Shown piece by piece: positions 54,493 to 63,614 of a stretch of DNA of 64,000 nucleotides. The position numbers were made by a program, and so were the translations under genes. The stretch is from NCBI RefSeq assembly GCF_036192275.1, contig NZ_CP108088.1:7441501-7505500 (forward strand), in the 5' to 3' direction. The notes beneath the pieces are model-generated. The model made no database searches, had not been told where the DNA came from, and saw only the letters and a list, made by a program, of their open reading frames with translations. Position 1 is the first letter of the stretch; the number at the start of each line of letters is the position of its first letter. Origin of the DNA: Streptomyces sp. NBC_00250 (lineage in GTDB: Bacteria; Actinomycetota; Actinomycetes; Streptomycetales; Streptomycetaceae).

Positions 54493-55857
54493 CTAAATTC
54501 GGTCCGGTATCGGGTTCCCGGCGGCTTCCACCGCGCGCCGCACCGGGACCCGGGCGAGCAGGGCGAAACCGACCACGAAGAAGATCACCAGGGAGATGAT
54601 GGCATCCCGGTAGCTCCCGGTCAGCTGATACGCGAGACCGAACACGAGCGGACCCAGCCAACTGAGCCCACGATCGCTCATCTCGTAGGCCGAGAAGTAC
54701 TCCGCCTCCTTGCCGCGCGGCACCAGATGAGAGAACAGCGAACGCGACAACGCCTGGCTCCCGCCCAGCACCAGGCCGATCGCGGCGGCGAGACAGTAGA
54801 AGAACACGGGCGCGTCGGGCGGCAGGAGATAGCCCGCCACCAGGATCGCCGTCCAGACCGCGAGCGAGGCCAGAATCGTCCGCTTGGCGCCGTACGACCG
54901 GGCGAGTCGCCCCATGCCGAGCGCGCCCGCCACCGCGAGCACCTGGACCAGCAGGACGGCCGTGATGAGCGTGGTCTGGTCGAGGCCCAGCTCCTCCGAG
55001 CCGAACACGGAGGCCTGCGAGATCACCGTCTGCACGCCGTCGTTGTAGACCAGGTAGGCGAGCAGGAAGGAGAGCGTCAGCGGATGCCGGCGCATGTCCT
55101 TGAGGGTCGCCCTCAGCTGTCGCCAGCCGCTGCCGACCCCGCCGGCTCCTTCGTGCCCCTCCGGGCCGATCCGCCGGTCCCGCAGCCGCCGCAGCGGCAC
55201 GATGGTGAAGGCGCCCCACCACACGCCGGCCGAGGCGAGGCAGATCCGGACCGCCTCGCCCTCGGTGAGGCCGAAGGAGTCGTGGCCCGAGTAGAGGATC
55301 AGGTTCAGGACGAGGACGAGCGCGCCCGACGTGTAGCCGAAGGCCCACCCGCGCGAGGAGACCGCGTCCCGCTCGTCCGGCTCCGAGATCTGCGGCAGAT
55401 AGGCGTTGTAGAGCACCATCGAGACCGAGATCGAGGCGTTCGCCACGATCAGCAGGAACGTGCCCAGCAGATACCGGTCGCCCGCCAGGAAGAACATCGC
55501 CGCCGTGGCCGTCGCGCCCACGTAGGCGGCGGCCGCGAGCAGCGGCTTCTTCCGGCCCGTACGGTCCGCGATCGCGCCGACCAGCGGCATCAGCAGGACC
55601 GCGACCACGATCGAGGCGGACACGGCGTACGCGAAGAGCGAGCCGGCCCGCACGGGTATTCCGAGCGGGTGCACAAAGCCCTCGGCGTCGGCCGCCGCCC
55701 GCGCCACGGAGGTCAGGTAGGGGCCGAGGAACACGGTGAGCACGCTCGTCGAGTACACGGAGCAGGCGAAGTCGTAGAAGTACCAGCCCCGCTGTTCCCG
55801 CTTGCGTTCGGCGGGATCGGAGGTGTACTCCTCCGGTTCGGTGGTTCCAGCGGTCAA
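54493..55857 (-). CDS. UMF1-family major facilitator transporter
   Basis: A 454-residue integral membrane protein with about 12 helices (for example LFAYAVSASIVVAVLLMPLV, LIVANASISVSMVLYNAYLP, LSWLGPLVFGLAYQLTGSYR). The N-terminal GWYFYDFACSVYSTSVLTVF and the GRKKPLLAAA loop are typical of the UMF1/Atg22-like branch of the MFS, whose substrates in bacteria are not known. It lies 70 bp upstream, on the same strand, of glycerophosphodiester phosphodiesterase when read on the minus strand's opposite order, so a glycerophosphodiester-related substrate is possible but unproven. Confidence 0.88.
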   Translation of the reverse strand: MTAGTTEPEEYTSDPAERKREQRGWYFYDFACSVYSTSVLTVFLGPYLTSVARAAADAEGFVHPLGIPVRAGSLFAYAVSASIVVAVLLMPLVGAIADRTGRKKPLLAAAAYVGATATAAMFFLAGDRYLLGTFLLIVANASISVSMVLYNAYLPQISEPDERDAVSSRGWAFGYTSGALVLVLNLILYSGHDSFGLTEGEAVRICLASAGVWWGAFTIVPLRRLRDRRIGPEGHEGAGGVGSGWRQLRATLKDMRRHPLTLSFLLAYLVYNDGVQTVISQASVFGSEELGLDQTTLITAVLLVQVLAVAGALGMGRLARSYGAKRTILASLAVWTAILVAGYLLPPDAPVFFYCLAAAIGLVLGGSQALSRSLFSHLVPRGKEAEYFSAYEMSDRGLSWLGPLVFGLAYQLTGSYRDAIISLVIFFVVGFALLARVPVRRAVEAAGNPIPDRI

Positions 55858-55927
55858 GGCCGCGCCCCCTCGTTCGTCCCCGTGAGCGGGCCTGGTGATC
55901 CGGGCCCGGAGTCACCGGGACGCGCGC

Positions 55928-56692
55928 TCAGACCCACACACCCCGCTCGGTCAGCACCGAGCGCAGCGTCTCCAGTTGATCGGTCATGATGCCATCGACC
56001 CCGAGGTCGAGGAGAGAGTTCATCCGGGCCGGATCGTTCACGGTCCACACATGGACCTGGAGCCCGCGCGCGTGCGCCTCCCGAACGAAGCGGCGGTCCA
56101 CCACAGGGATGCCGCCCTGCCGCTCGGGGACCTGTGCGGCGATCGCCCCGGCCCGTACCGCCGCCGGGATGCCGAGCGAGCGCAGCCGCAGCCCGATCAC
56201 CCCGCGCACGCCGTACGAGGTGGCCAGCTCGGGCCCGGCCATCCGCTGGGCCCGCGCGATCCGCGCCTCGGTGAAGGAACCCACGCAGACCCGGTCCCAG
56301 GCGCGCTTCTTGCGGATCAGGTTCACCAGCGGGTACAGCGCCGACTCGGTCTTGAGGTCCACGTTCCAGCGGGCCTCCGGGAACTCGTCCAGGAGGTCGG
56401 CGAAGAGCGGCAGCGGTTCCTTGCCCGCCACGCGGGCCTCCCGGACCGCCGCCCACGGCAGGTCGCGGATCCGGCCCGAGGCGTCCGTGACCCGGTCGAG
56501 GGTCGCGTCGTGGAAGGCGACGAGAGCCCCGTCCGATGTCGTGTGCACATCGGTCTCGAAGTAGCGGTAGCCCGCCGCGGCGGCTCCGCGGAAGGCGGCC
56601 GCGGTGTTCTCCAGGCCGTTCGCCGTGCCGCCGCGATGGGCGAACGGGAGGGGCGAGGGATGGTCGAGATAGGGGTGGCGTACGCGAGTCAC
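55928..56692 (-). CDS. glycerophosphodiester phosphodiesterase
   Basis: A 254-residue cytoplasmic GDPD that splits glycerophosphodiesters to glycerol-3-phosphate and an alcohol. The catalytic start PFAHRGGTANGLENTAAAF contains the His-Arg and Glu-Asn, followed by ETDVHTTSDGALVAFHDATL with the metal and second catalytic residues. WNVDLKTES and VWTVNDPARMNSLLDLGVDG, IMTD complete the TIM barrel. No signal peptide is seen. The GTG start overlaps the stop of the YczE-like gene by 4 nt. Confidence 0.93.
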   Translation of the reverse strand: MTRVRHPYLDHPSPLPFAHRGGTANGLENTAAAFRGAAAAGYRYFETDVHTTSDGALVAFHDATLDRVTDASGRIRDLPWAAVREARVAGKEPLPLFADLLDEFPEARWNVDLKTESALYPLVNLIRKKRAWDRVCVGSFTEARIARAQRMAGPELATSYGVRGVIGLRLRSLGIPAAVRAGAIAAQVPERQGGIPVVDRRFVREAHARGLQVHVWTVNDPARMNSLLDLGVDGIMTDQLETLRSVLTERGVWV

Positions 56693-57357
56693 CGCCGCAG
56701 TATGGCGCCTTCCGGTGTCGCGGTGGAGACCGAGGTGCTTACGGAGTCCGGCTCGGGAACGGCGAACCGGCGAAGGAAGAACTGGGCGAGGGGTCCGATG
56801 GCCAGCGCGTACAGCACCGTGCCGACGCCGACCGAGCCGCCGAGCAGGAAGCCGGTGGCGACCACCGCCACCTCGATCGCCGTCCGCACCAGCCTGATCG
56901 ACCGGCCGGTGAGCCGGTGCAGGCCCGTCATCAGGCCGTCGCGCGGGCCGGGGCCGAAGCGCGCCGCGATGTACAGGCCGGTGGCCACCCCGTTGAGGAC
57001 GATGCCGACCGCGAGCAGCGGGATCCGGCCCGTCAGGCCGTGGACGTCCGGGACGAGCGCCAGGGTGCCGTCCATCGCCAGACCGATCGCGAACACGTTG
57101 GACACCGTGCCGAGCCCCGGGCGCTGCCGGATCGGGATCCACAGCAGCAGCACCACGGCCCCCACGATGATCGACACCACGCCGATGGTCAGCCCCGTCT
57201 TCTCGGCGAGGCCCTGGTGGAGGACTCCCCAGGGCTCCAGGCCGAGACCGCTGCGCACCAGCAGCGCCGAGCTGACCCCGTACAGCGTCAACCCCACGTA
57301 GAGCTGGACGAGCCGACGGGTGAGGTGCCGGCCGTGGAGGCCGGAGGCGATGGACAA
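56689..57357 (-). CDS. YczE-like membrane protein
   Basis: A 222-residue membrane protein with five or six helices of the YczE/YyaS/YitT-like family. Marks: VQLYVGLTLYGVSSALLVRS, GLGLEPWGVLHQGLAEKTGL, GIVLNGVATGLYIAARFGPG and PRDGLMTGL. The TTG at 57357 is preceded by GGGGGAAG; no better start exists. It is divergent from a MocR-type regulator, the typical YczE-YczR arrangement, and is probably a transporter under its control. Confidence 0.85.
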   Translation of the reverse strand: MSIASGLHGRHLTRRLVQLYVGLTLYGVSSALLVRSGLGLEPWGVLHQGLAEKTGLTIGVVSIIVGAVVLLLWIPIRQRPGLGTVSNVFAIGLAMDGTLALVPDVHGLTGRIPLLAVGIVLNGVATGLYIAARFGPGPRDGLMTGLHRLTGRSIRLVRTAIEVAVVATGFLLGGSVGVGTVLYALAIGPLAQFFLRRFAVPEPDSVSTSVSTATPEGAILRR

Positions 57358-57459
57358 GGGTCTTCCCCCAGAGTGGTGGTAGTGGACTGGCTCATGACAC
57401 TCTGTGGCGGGGGAACGGGTGCCAACCATGGCCAATTCGAGGAAGGTGGACTGATTTCG

Positions 57460-58959
57460 ATGGCCCAGTGGACTTCGGCGGTAGGACCGGCTCAGCTCGC
57501 GCGGCAGCTCCAGGCGCAGCAGCCGAGGCCCGCCGGACCCGGCGCCCGGAAGCCGCCCGCCTACCGCGCGCTGGCCGACGGCATCCGTCTGCTCGTCCTG
57601 GAGGGCCGGGTCCCGGTCGCCGCCCGCCTGCCCGCCGAGCGGGAACTCGCCCTCGCCCTCACCGTCAGCCGTACGACGGTGGCCGCGGCCTACGAGGCGC
57701 TCCGCGCCGAGGGCTTCCTGGAGTCGCGGCGCGGGGCCGGCAGCTGGACCGCCGTACCGGCCGGGAACCCACTGCCCGCGCGGGGACTCGAACCGCTGCC
57801 CCCCGAGGCGCTGGGCTCGATGATCGACCTCGGCTGCGCCGCGCTGCCCGCGCCCGAGCCCTGGCTCACCCGGGGCGTCCAGGGTGCCCTGGAGGAACTG
57901 CCCCCCTACGCCCACACGCACGGCGACTACCCGGCGGGACTGCCCACGCTGCGGCAGATGCTCGCCGACCGGTACACCGCGCGCGGCATCCCCACCATGC
58001 CCGAGCAGATCATGGTCACGACCGGCGCCATGGGTGCCATCGACGCCATCTGCCACCTCTTCGCGGGGCGCGGCGAGCGCATCGCCGTCGAGTCCCCGTC
58101 GTACGCCAACATCCTCCAGCTGATGAGGGAGGCCGGGGCCCGCCTCGTGCCCGTCGCCATGTCGGAGGGGCTCGGGAGCTGGGACCTGGGCCGCTGGCGG
58201 CAGGTGCTGCGCGACGCGGCCCCCCGCCTTGCGTACGTGGTGGCCGACTTCCACAACCCGACCGGCGCCCTGGCCGACGAGGACCAGCGGCGGCAGCTCG
58301 TGGACGCTGCCCGCTCGGCCGGCACCGTCCTCGTCGTCGACGAGACCATGGCCGAGCTCCACCTGGACGACGACCTGGAGATGCCCCGGCCGGTCTGCGC
58401 TTTCGACCCGGCCGGCTCCACCGTCCTCACCGTCGGCTCGGCGAGCAAGGCCTTCTGGGCGGGCATGCGCATCGGCTGGGTCCGGGCGGCCCCCGACGTC
58501 ATCCGTTCCCTGGTCGCCGCGCGCGCGTACGCCGACCTCGGCACCCCCGTCCTCGAACAGCTCGGCGTGAACTGGCTCATGCGGACGGGCGGCTGGGAGG
58601 AGGCCGTGACCCTCCGCCGCGACCAGGCACGGGAGAACCGGGACGCGCTCGTCACCGCCGTCCGCCGGGAACTCCCGGAGTGGGAGTTCTCCGTGCCGCG
58701 CGGCGGCCTGACGCTCTGGGTCCGGACCGGCGGCCTCTCCGGCTCCCGGCTCGCCGAGGCGGGCGAGCGGGTCGGCGTCCGGGTCCCCTCGGGCCCTCGG
58801 TTCGGCGTCGACGGGGCCTTCGAGGGTTTCGTCCGGCTGCCCTTCACGGTCGGTGGGCCGGTCGCCGACGAGGCCGCGGCCCGACTGGCCGCCGCGGCCC
58901 GGCTCGTGGAGTCGGGCGCCGGTGGGGGGACCGAACCGCCGCGGTCGTTCGTGGCGTAG
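57460..58959 (+). CDS. MocR-type (GntR-aminotransferase) regulator, YczR-like
   Basis: A 499-residue regulator with an N-terminal GntR winged helix (LPAERELALALTVSRTTVAA, AYEALRAEGFLESRRGAGSW) joined to an aminotransferase class I-like domain (GDYPAGLPTLRQMLADRYTA, DFHNPTGALADEDQRR and the PLP-lysine motif VGSASKAFWAGMRIGW). MocR proteins use PLP or an amino compound as ligand. Divergence from the YczE-like gene over about 100 bp indicates regulation of it. TGGACTG recurs in the intergenic region (57383 and 57447), a candidate site. Confidence 0.92.
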   Translation: MAQWTSAVGPAQLARQLQAQQPRPAGPGARKPPAYRALADGIRLLVLEGRVPVAARLPAERELALALTVSRTTVAAAYEALRAEGFLESRRGAGSWTAVPAGNPLPARGLEPLPPEALGSMIDLGCAALPAPEPWLTRGVQGALEELPPYAHTHGDYPAGLPTLRQMLADRYTARGIPTMPEQIMVTTGAMGAIDAICHLFAGRGERIAVESPSYANILQLMREAGARLVPVAMSEGLGSWDLGRWRQVLRDAAPRLAYVVADFHNPTGALADEDQRRQLVDAARSAGTVLVVDETMAELHLDDDLEMPRPVCAFDPAGSTVLTVGSASKAFWAGMRIGWVRAAPDVIRSLVAARAYADLGTPVLEQLGVNWLMRTGGWEEAVTLRRDQARENRDALVTAVRRELPEWEFSVPRGGLTLWVRTGGLSGSRLAEAGERVGVRVPSGPRFGVDGAFEGFVRLPFTVGGPVADEAAARLAAAARLVESGAGGGTEPPRSFVA

Positions 58960-58996
58960 TCGTTCGTCCTCTCGCGCATCGCGTGTTCTCGCACAT

Positions 58997-59049
58997 CGCG
59001 TGAAGAGGCCGGTACGGACCTGGGGGGTCCGTACCGGCCTCTTCACGCG
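58997..59049. terminator. bidirectional terminator, 24-bp perfect stem
   Basis: CGCGTGAAGAGGCCGGTACG plus GACC (58997-59020) pairs perfectly with 59026-59049, loop TGGGG. It sits between the convergent MocR-type gene and sffA and ends both transcripts. Confidence 0.95.
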
Positions 59050-59059
59050 CGCGTGGTGC

Positions 59060-60688
59060 TCAGCCCTCCGCGGGGACGGGGGCGTGCAGGGGGGCGGGCT
59101 CGGGGTCCGGCTCGGCGCGGGGTGCCGGGGCCGGTTCGGGGGAGCTCTTCACGGTGACCGTCTCGATCTCCATCGTCGTCGCCGTGCGGCGCTCCGGGAG
59201 GAGTTCGAGGACCGCCTGGCGGTGCGCCTCGCTCGTCGCGTCGTCGTACGGGTCGGGCGTCGCGGGCACCTGGAGGCGAAGGACCGGGCCGGCGCCCAGG
59301 CGCGCGTAGCCACGGCCCGCCGGGACCTGTGGCGTGGGCGTGGTGTGCGGCCGGGTACCGAGGACGGAGGCGATCTGCTCCGGTGCGGCGGGGCCGAGCA
59401 CGATCCGGGCCCTGGTGTGGGTCCGTACCGCCTCGCTCAGCGTGTCCGCGCTGTCGAACTGCTCGGCGACCACCACCGTGACCTGGGCCGCGCGCCCGTG
59501 CCGCAGCGGCACCTGGAGCAGCTCCTGCGGGTCGGGGCGGCCGTCGGCGGCGGCCAGGTCGCCGAGGACGCCCGGCCGGTCGAGCAGGATCCACAGCGGG
59601 CGGCGAGTGTCCTCGGGCGCGGGCTGTCCGGCCTGCCGGGCCCGGTTCGCGGCGATCAGCCGCCGCTCCGTCTCGTGCGCCGCCCACTCCAGGGTGGCGA
59701 GGGCGCCGGAGAGCCCGCACTCGACCGCGAGGACTCCGTCGCGGCCGGTGAGGCACGCGTACTCGCCGGTGCCACCGCCCTCGACGATCAGCACGTCGCC
59801 GTGGGGGAGGGCCTGGAGCGCGATCGAGCGCAGCAGGGAGGTGGTGCCGCTGCCCGGCTGGCCGACGACCAGCAGATGCGGCTCGGTGGACCGGGGGCCG
59901 GTGCGCCAGACCACGGCCGGCGCGTCCTCCGTACCGTCCGACGCGATCACGGGCACCGTCCGCTGCACGGCCTCCGCGTCGGTGAAGCCGAGGACGGTCT
60001 CGCCCGGCACGGTGACGAAGCGCTGGGCGGCGATGGTGGTGGGCAGGGCGGGCAGCACGCTCATGACGAGCCGGTTGCCCTCCTCGTCCCAGTCGAAGAG
60101 GTACTCGCGGCCGCGCCCGGACTTGGCGTGCAGCAACTGCTCGATACGCGCGCGTGCGGCGGGCTCGCCGTCGGTGAAGTACGGCGGGTACGCGATCCTC
60201 AGCCGGGTGAGACGCCCGTCCTCGTCGAAGGCGTACTCCGTGAAGGCGCCGCTCCAGTCGCCGCCGTGGGCGAAGAGCGGGGCGGGGTCCTCGGCGACGG
60301 AGAAGTACGGCACGAGGGCCTCGTAAAGGCCCTTGAGCCGGGCGAGCTCCGCGTCGTCGGGACCGGTCTTGACGACGGGGCGCTCGCGACCCTTCCACGC
60401 GGCCGCGGCCATGAGCGTGACGAGGGCGAGGAGCGGCCCGTACGGCATCAGGGCGACGACCAGGACGCAGGCCGCGACCAGGAGAAGCGTAGGACCACGC
60501 CGCTCCTTGGGGGTCGCGGCCCACTTGGCGCGCGCGGTCGCGGCCAGCTTCCGCAGACCACGGGAGACCGTGATCAGTGGATGGAGCACGTCGGTGGCGC
60601 TGTCGGCGGCCGTGCGCGCGATCTCTCGACTACGAGCGATCTGTGCGCTGCCGCTGCTCAGAATGCGGGGGAGTGGTCGCCGGGCCAC
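59060..60688 (-). CDS. sffA: SffA-like FtsK/SpoIIIE-related septal protein
   Basis: A 542-residue membrane protein: a basic N-terminus, two helices at about 65-95 (TLLLVAACVLVVALMPYGPL, LALVTLMAAAAW), then a large cytoplasmic domain related to FtsK/SpoIIIE/TraB ATPases. In Streptomyces SffA is targeted to sporulation septa by SmeA and helps chromosome segregation. The P-loop here reads VGQPGSGTTSLL, with Thr where the catalytic Lys normally stands, and the Walker B region is LWILLDRPG, without the usual Glu. AGGAG precedes the GTG at 60688, 37 bp downstream of smeA. Confidence 0.85.
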   Translation of the reverse strand: MARRPLPRILSSGSAQIARSREIARTAADSATDVLHPLITVSRGLRKLAATARAKWAATPKERRGPTLLLVAACVLVVALMPYGPLLALVTLMAAAAWKGRERPVVKTGPDDAELARLKGLYEALVPYFSVAEDPAPLFAHGGDWSGAFTEYAFDEDGRLTRLRIAYPPYFTDGEPAARARIEQLLHAKSGRGREYLFDWDEEGNRLVMSVLPALPTTIAAQRFVTVPGETVLGFTDAEAVQRTVPVIASDGTEDAPAVVWRTGPRSTEPHLLVVGQPGSGTTSLLRSIALQALPHGDVLIVEGGGTGEYACLTGRDGVLAVECGLSGALATLEWAAHETERRLIAANRARQAGQPAPEDTRRPLWILLDRPGVLGDLAAADGRPDPQELLQVPLRHGRAAQVTVVVAEQFDSADTLSEAVRTHTRARIVLGPAAPEQIASVLGTRPHTTPTPQVPAGRGYARLGAGPVLRLQVPATPDPYDDATSEAHRQAVLELLPERRTATTMEIETVTVKSSPEPAPAPRAEPDPEPAPLHAPVPAEG

Positions 60689-60725
60689 GAAGTACTCCTG
60701 AAGTGGTGGAAGGGACTGGAGGGCG

Positions 60726-60920
60726 TCAGAACTTGATCCCGCCCAGGAGGCCGGCGAGGCTCTGCCCGCCCGCCGTGATGCTCGGTGCGATGGCGGTACC
60801 CGCGAGGTAGAAGCCGAACAGCGCGCTGACGAGGGCGTGCGAGGCCTTCATCCCGTCCTTCTTGAAGAACAGGAAGCAGATGATGCCGAGCAGGACCACG
60901 CCTGAGATGGACAGGATCAT
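60726..60920 (-). CDS. smeA: small sporulation membrane protein SmeA
   Basis: A 64-residue membrane protein with two helices (ILSISGVVLLGIICFLFF and ALVSALFGFYLAGTAIAP) separated by a short basic loop KKDGMKAS. Size, topology and its position just before an SffA-like gene match SmeA, which localises to sporulation septa and recruits SffA. AGGAG lies 8 nt before the ATG. Confidence 0.88.
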   Translation of the reverse strand: MILSISGVVLLGIICFLFFKKDGMKASHALVSALFGFYLAGTAIAPSITAGGQSLAGLLGGIKF

Positions 60921-61232
60921 TGGGTGTTCTCCTGGTTGAGGGGACAGTCACCATGAGTCCTTCCAAGTTCACAGCAAGTATCTATGTGACTAAAGGTGCA
61001 TTAGAGTGAAAAACGGGCTATTTCACTTGACCGGCGGACATCGAACGGGCTGTCGGGTGGCGAAATGCCCGGCGTGCGCTAGAGGAGCGGCCGTGGGCGG
61101 GCTGTCGTGATCTTTGCCTCGGTCGGGCGAGGTCATGTCGCCGAACGGGCAGTACCCTGTCGATTCACTCGTACGGCCGCGCTTGCCGTGCACCGGTCGA
61201 CGAACGCAGGAGAGAGAGGCGGGATCCCCCCG
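60921..61232 (-). promoter_or_regulatory. smeA upstream region with BldD-like inverted repeat
   Basis: AGTGAA (61005-61010) and TTCACT (61022-61027) form a perfect inverted repeat with an 11-bp spacer, matching the BldD box AGTGA-N-TCACT. It lies about 85-107 bp upstream of smeA. BldD represses sporulation genes during vegetative growth. The region is more AT-rich than its surroundings. No other gene is supported in the gap. Confidence 0.6.
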
Positions 61233-61625
61233 ATGAGCGAGACTCCGGACCCCGAGGTCATCGAGCTGGCGTCCAAGGTCTTCGACCTCGCGCGCACCGG
61301 GGACGCCGACGCGCTGGCCGCCTACGTCGACGCGGGTGTCCCCGCGAACCTCACCAACGACAAGGGCGACTCCCTCGTCATGCTCGCCGCGTACCACGGC
61401 CACCCCGCCGCGGTTTCCGCCCTCCTCGCGCGCGGTGCCGACGCCGACCGCGCCAACGACCGCGGCCAGACCCCGCTCGCCGGTGCCGTCTTCAAGGGTG
61501 AGGACGCCGTGATCCACGCGCTCCTCGCCGGCGGGGCAAATCCGGAGGCTGGGACTCCGTCCGCGCTCGACACCGCCCGGATGTTCGGCAAGACCGAACT
61601 CCTCGCCCTCTTCGGATCCCGGTGA
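61233..61625 (+). CDS. ankyrin-repeat protein
   Basis: A 130-residue soluble protein made of about three ankyrin repeats: LARTGDADALAAYVDAGVPA, GDSLVMLAAYHGHPAAVSAL and GQTPLAGAVFKGEDAVIHAL, each with the TPLxxA-type turn. Such repeats mediate protein binding; no catalytic part is present. ATG at 61233 follows the GGAGAGAGAGG purine run by about 12 nt. Function unknown. Confidence 0.9.
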   Translation: MSETPDPEVIELASKVFDLARTGDADALAAYVDAGVPANLTNDKGDSLVMLAAYHGHPAAVSALLARGADADRANDRGQTPLAGAVFKGEDAVIHALLAGGANPEAGTPSALDTARMFGKTELLALFGSR

Positions 61626-61881
61626 ACGGGCACTGAACCCCAGGTGAGAGCGGCGTCGTAAATGTGGTCGCGGTGGCGAAATGGGTGGGTCATCATGACG
61701 TCGGGCCCGGCAAAACGGGCCACCGACGAGAGGCTGAGGAAGATGGTCACTGGCAGGCGATGGACGACGAGCGGCCCGACATGTTGCCGCACGGCCTAGG
61801 CGTACGGGCGATGTACCGCCCGACCCGGGTCATCCCGGTATCCCCCGGTCGTGTCGACAGCTTGATGTGAGGCGTCTCCCC

Positions 61882-63297
61882 ATGTTCGATCCAGTCATAG
61901 CGCCGAGCGGCACTCTGCTCGGCCTGCTGCAGCGGGGCCGCGGCGACGGCACCCTGCACGCGCTCGCCGCGCCACGCGCCGAGGCCCTCGCGGCCCTCAA
62001 CCACTGCGTTCTCGACGACCCCCGCCACGACTGGCAGGTCGAGAACCGCTCCCTCTACTACGCCCGTCTCTACCTGGACCTCCACGGCGGTCTCGACGAG
62101 ATCGAGGCGCACCTCTTCGGCGCCGAGGACCACCTCGACACCGAGGAGTCCAGGACCGGGCTCGCGCTCGCCGTCCTCGGGCACCTCGCCTCCTACGGAC
62201 GCCAGGACGCCCTGGTCCTGCTCCGTCGCTACGCGGCGACCGGCACGAACTGGGCCTGGGCCCTCGACGAGCTGGCGCTCCGCGACGACGACGCCGGGCT
62301 CCGCGCGCTGGCCGTTCCCGTGCTCGCCCGCTTCCCGGCCGACGCCGAGGGCGACGCCGAGCTGGCCGGCGTCGTACGGGACGCCTTCGAGCCCCGCCCC
62401 TGGCGCCTGTGGGCCGAGGACCAGCGCGACGCCGTCGGCGCCCGGGTCAGGGCTGCCCAGGAACAGGGCTCCTTCGACCGCTGGCAGCGCCAGATGCGCC
62501 CCGCCGGGCCCCGCCCCGGCTGGAGCGTGCGCGCCGTCCTCGACTGGGCGCAGGAGGGCTACGAGCGCGGAGCCGTGCTGTACGGTCCCGCCGCCCGCTG
62601 CCTCACCGCCGTCGCGGGCCCCGAGGACCGGCCCGAACTCCTCGCCGCCGCCCGCCACGGCTCGGTGGGAGCCCGGGGTGCCGCCCTCCACCACCTCGCC
62701 GAATCGCGGGACCCCGCGGTCCTCGACCTCGTCGCGGCCGCCGCGGACGGCGACTCCGGCGAGGTCGCCGATGCCGCGATCGCCGCCTACCGCCGCATGT
62801 GCGGCGAGGACGCCGTCGCCCGCGCCCGCGCGTGGGTCCGTCGGACCGACGCCCTCGGCGCCGCCGCCGCAGACGTCCTCGCCTCCCGAGGCACCGCCCA
62901 GGACTCCCCCTCCGTCCTCGGCGCGCTGCGCGACACCATCCGCTCCGAAGGCCCCGACGCGCCCTCACTCGGCGCGCTCGTGGACGGCGCCGGCCGCCTC
63001 GGCATCGTCTGCGCCGCCCCCGTGCTGCGCCACGTCTACCGCGAGACGGCCTCTTCCCAGCTACGCGGGCGCGTGGCCCGCGCCCTCGCCGCCACCGACC
63101 CCACCTTCGCGAACGGCTTCGCCGTCGAATGCCTGTGGGACTGCGAGGAGACCACCCGCGAGGTCGCGGCCCAGCACGCCGAGACCGGGGACGTGCGCGT
63201 CGCCGAACGATTGCGCCGCCTCGCGGCGGACCCGGCCGAAGAGGTCGAGGTCCAGACCGCGGTACGCAACCGGATAGGGCCTGACCTGCAGGTCTGA
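61882..63297 (+). CDS. HEAT-repeat-like protein
   Basis: A 471-residue, mostly helical protein with HEAT/armadillo-like repeats (for example ARHGSVGARGAALHHLAESR and LRGRVARALAATDPTFANGF). I start at ATG 61882 (MFDPVIAPSGTLLGLL); an in-frame GTG at 61867 would add five residues. Such scaffolds bind other proteins or nucleic acid; the partner is unknown. It follows the ankyrin gene on the same strand with a 256-bp gap. Confidence 0.85.
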   Translation: MFDPVIAPSGTLLGLLQRGRGDGTLHALAAPRAEALAALNHCVLDDPRHDWQVENRSLYYARLYLDLHGGLDEIEAHLFGAEDHLDTEESRTGLALAVLGHLASYGRQDALVLLRRYAATGTNWAWALDELALRDDDAGLRALAVPVLARFPADAEGDAELAGVVRDAFEPRPWRLWAEDQRDAVGARVRAAQEQGSFDRWQRQMRPAGPRPGWSVRAVLDWAQEGYERGAVLYGPAARCLTAVAGPEDRPELLAAARHGSVGARGAALHHLAESRDPAVLDLVAAAADGDSGEVADAAIAAYRRMCGEDAVARARAWVRRTDALGAAAADVLASRGTAQDSPSVLGALRDTIRSEGPDAPSLGALVDGAGRLGIVCAAPVLRHVYRETASSQLRGRVARALAATDPTFANGFAVECLWDCEETTREVAAQHAETGDVRVAERLRRLAADPAEEVEVQTAVRNRIGPDLQV

Positions 63298-63614
63298 CCG
63301 TGGCGAGGTCCGGCCCGGACCTCGGACCCGACCCGAGCTCCGGCCCCACGGGCCGGAACCGGTCACCCCGTCACCCGGCTCCGGGGCGGCGCGGCCCCCG
63401 GCGGAGAACCCGCCGCGCGAGGCCCCGCCCCGGCGCACCGGCCGGGCGCACGGACGAGTCGGGGCCACGGGGGGAGCGCCCGGCACGCTCCCGCACGGCG
63501 GCGCTTGATCGTTTCCGGCCGCCGGTGGTCCCCGCGCGAAACGCTCATGGGACGTTCCCTCCCCGTCCAGATCGACGTTGGCGGGGACACGCCGGACGCG
63601 ACGACAACACCCGT
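63298..63614. terminator. gap with hairpin after the HEAT-repeat gene
   Basis: GAGGTCCG (63305-63312) pairs with CGGACCTC (63316-63323), loop GCC, 8 nt after the gene's stop, and a second GC-rich stem follows; together they may terminate transcription. The remaining 290 bp hold the promoter of the next gene but no clear hexamers. No gene is supported. Confidence 0.5.

Noticed and set aside
54727..55989. Plus-strand frame opposite the UMF1-type transporter
   Set aside because: Its product is a charged Arg/Glu/His-rich sequence with no family; the minus strand encodes a clear 12-helix transporter.
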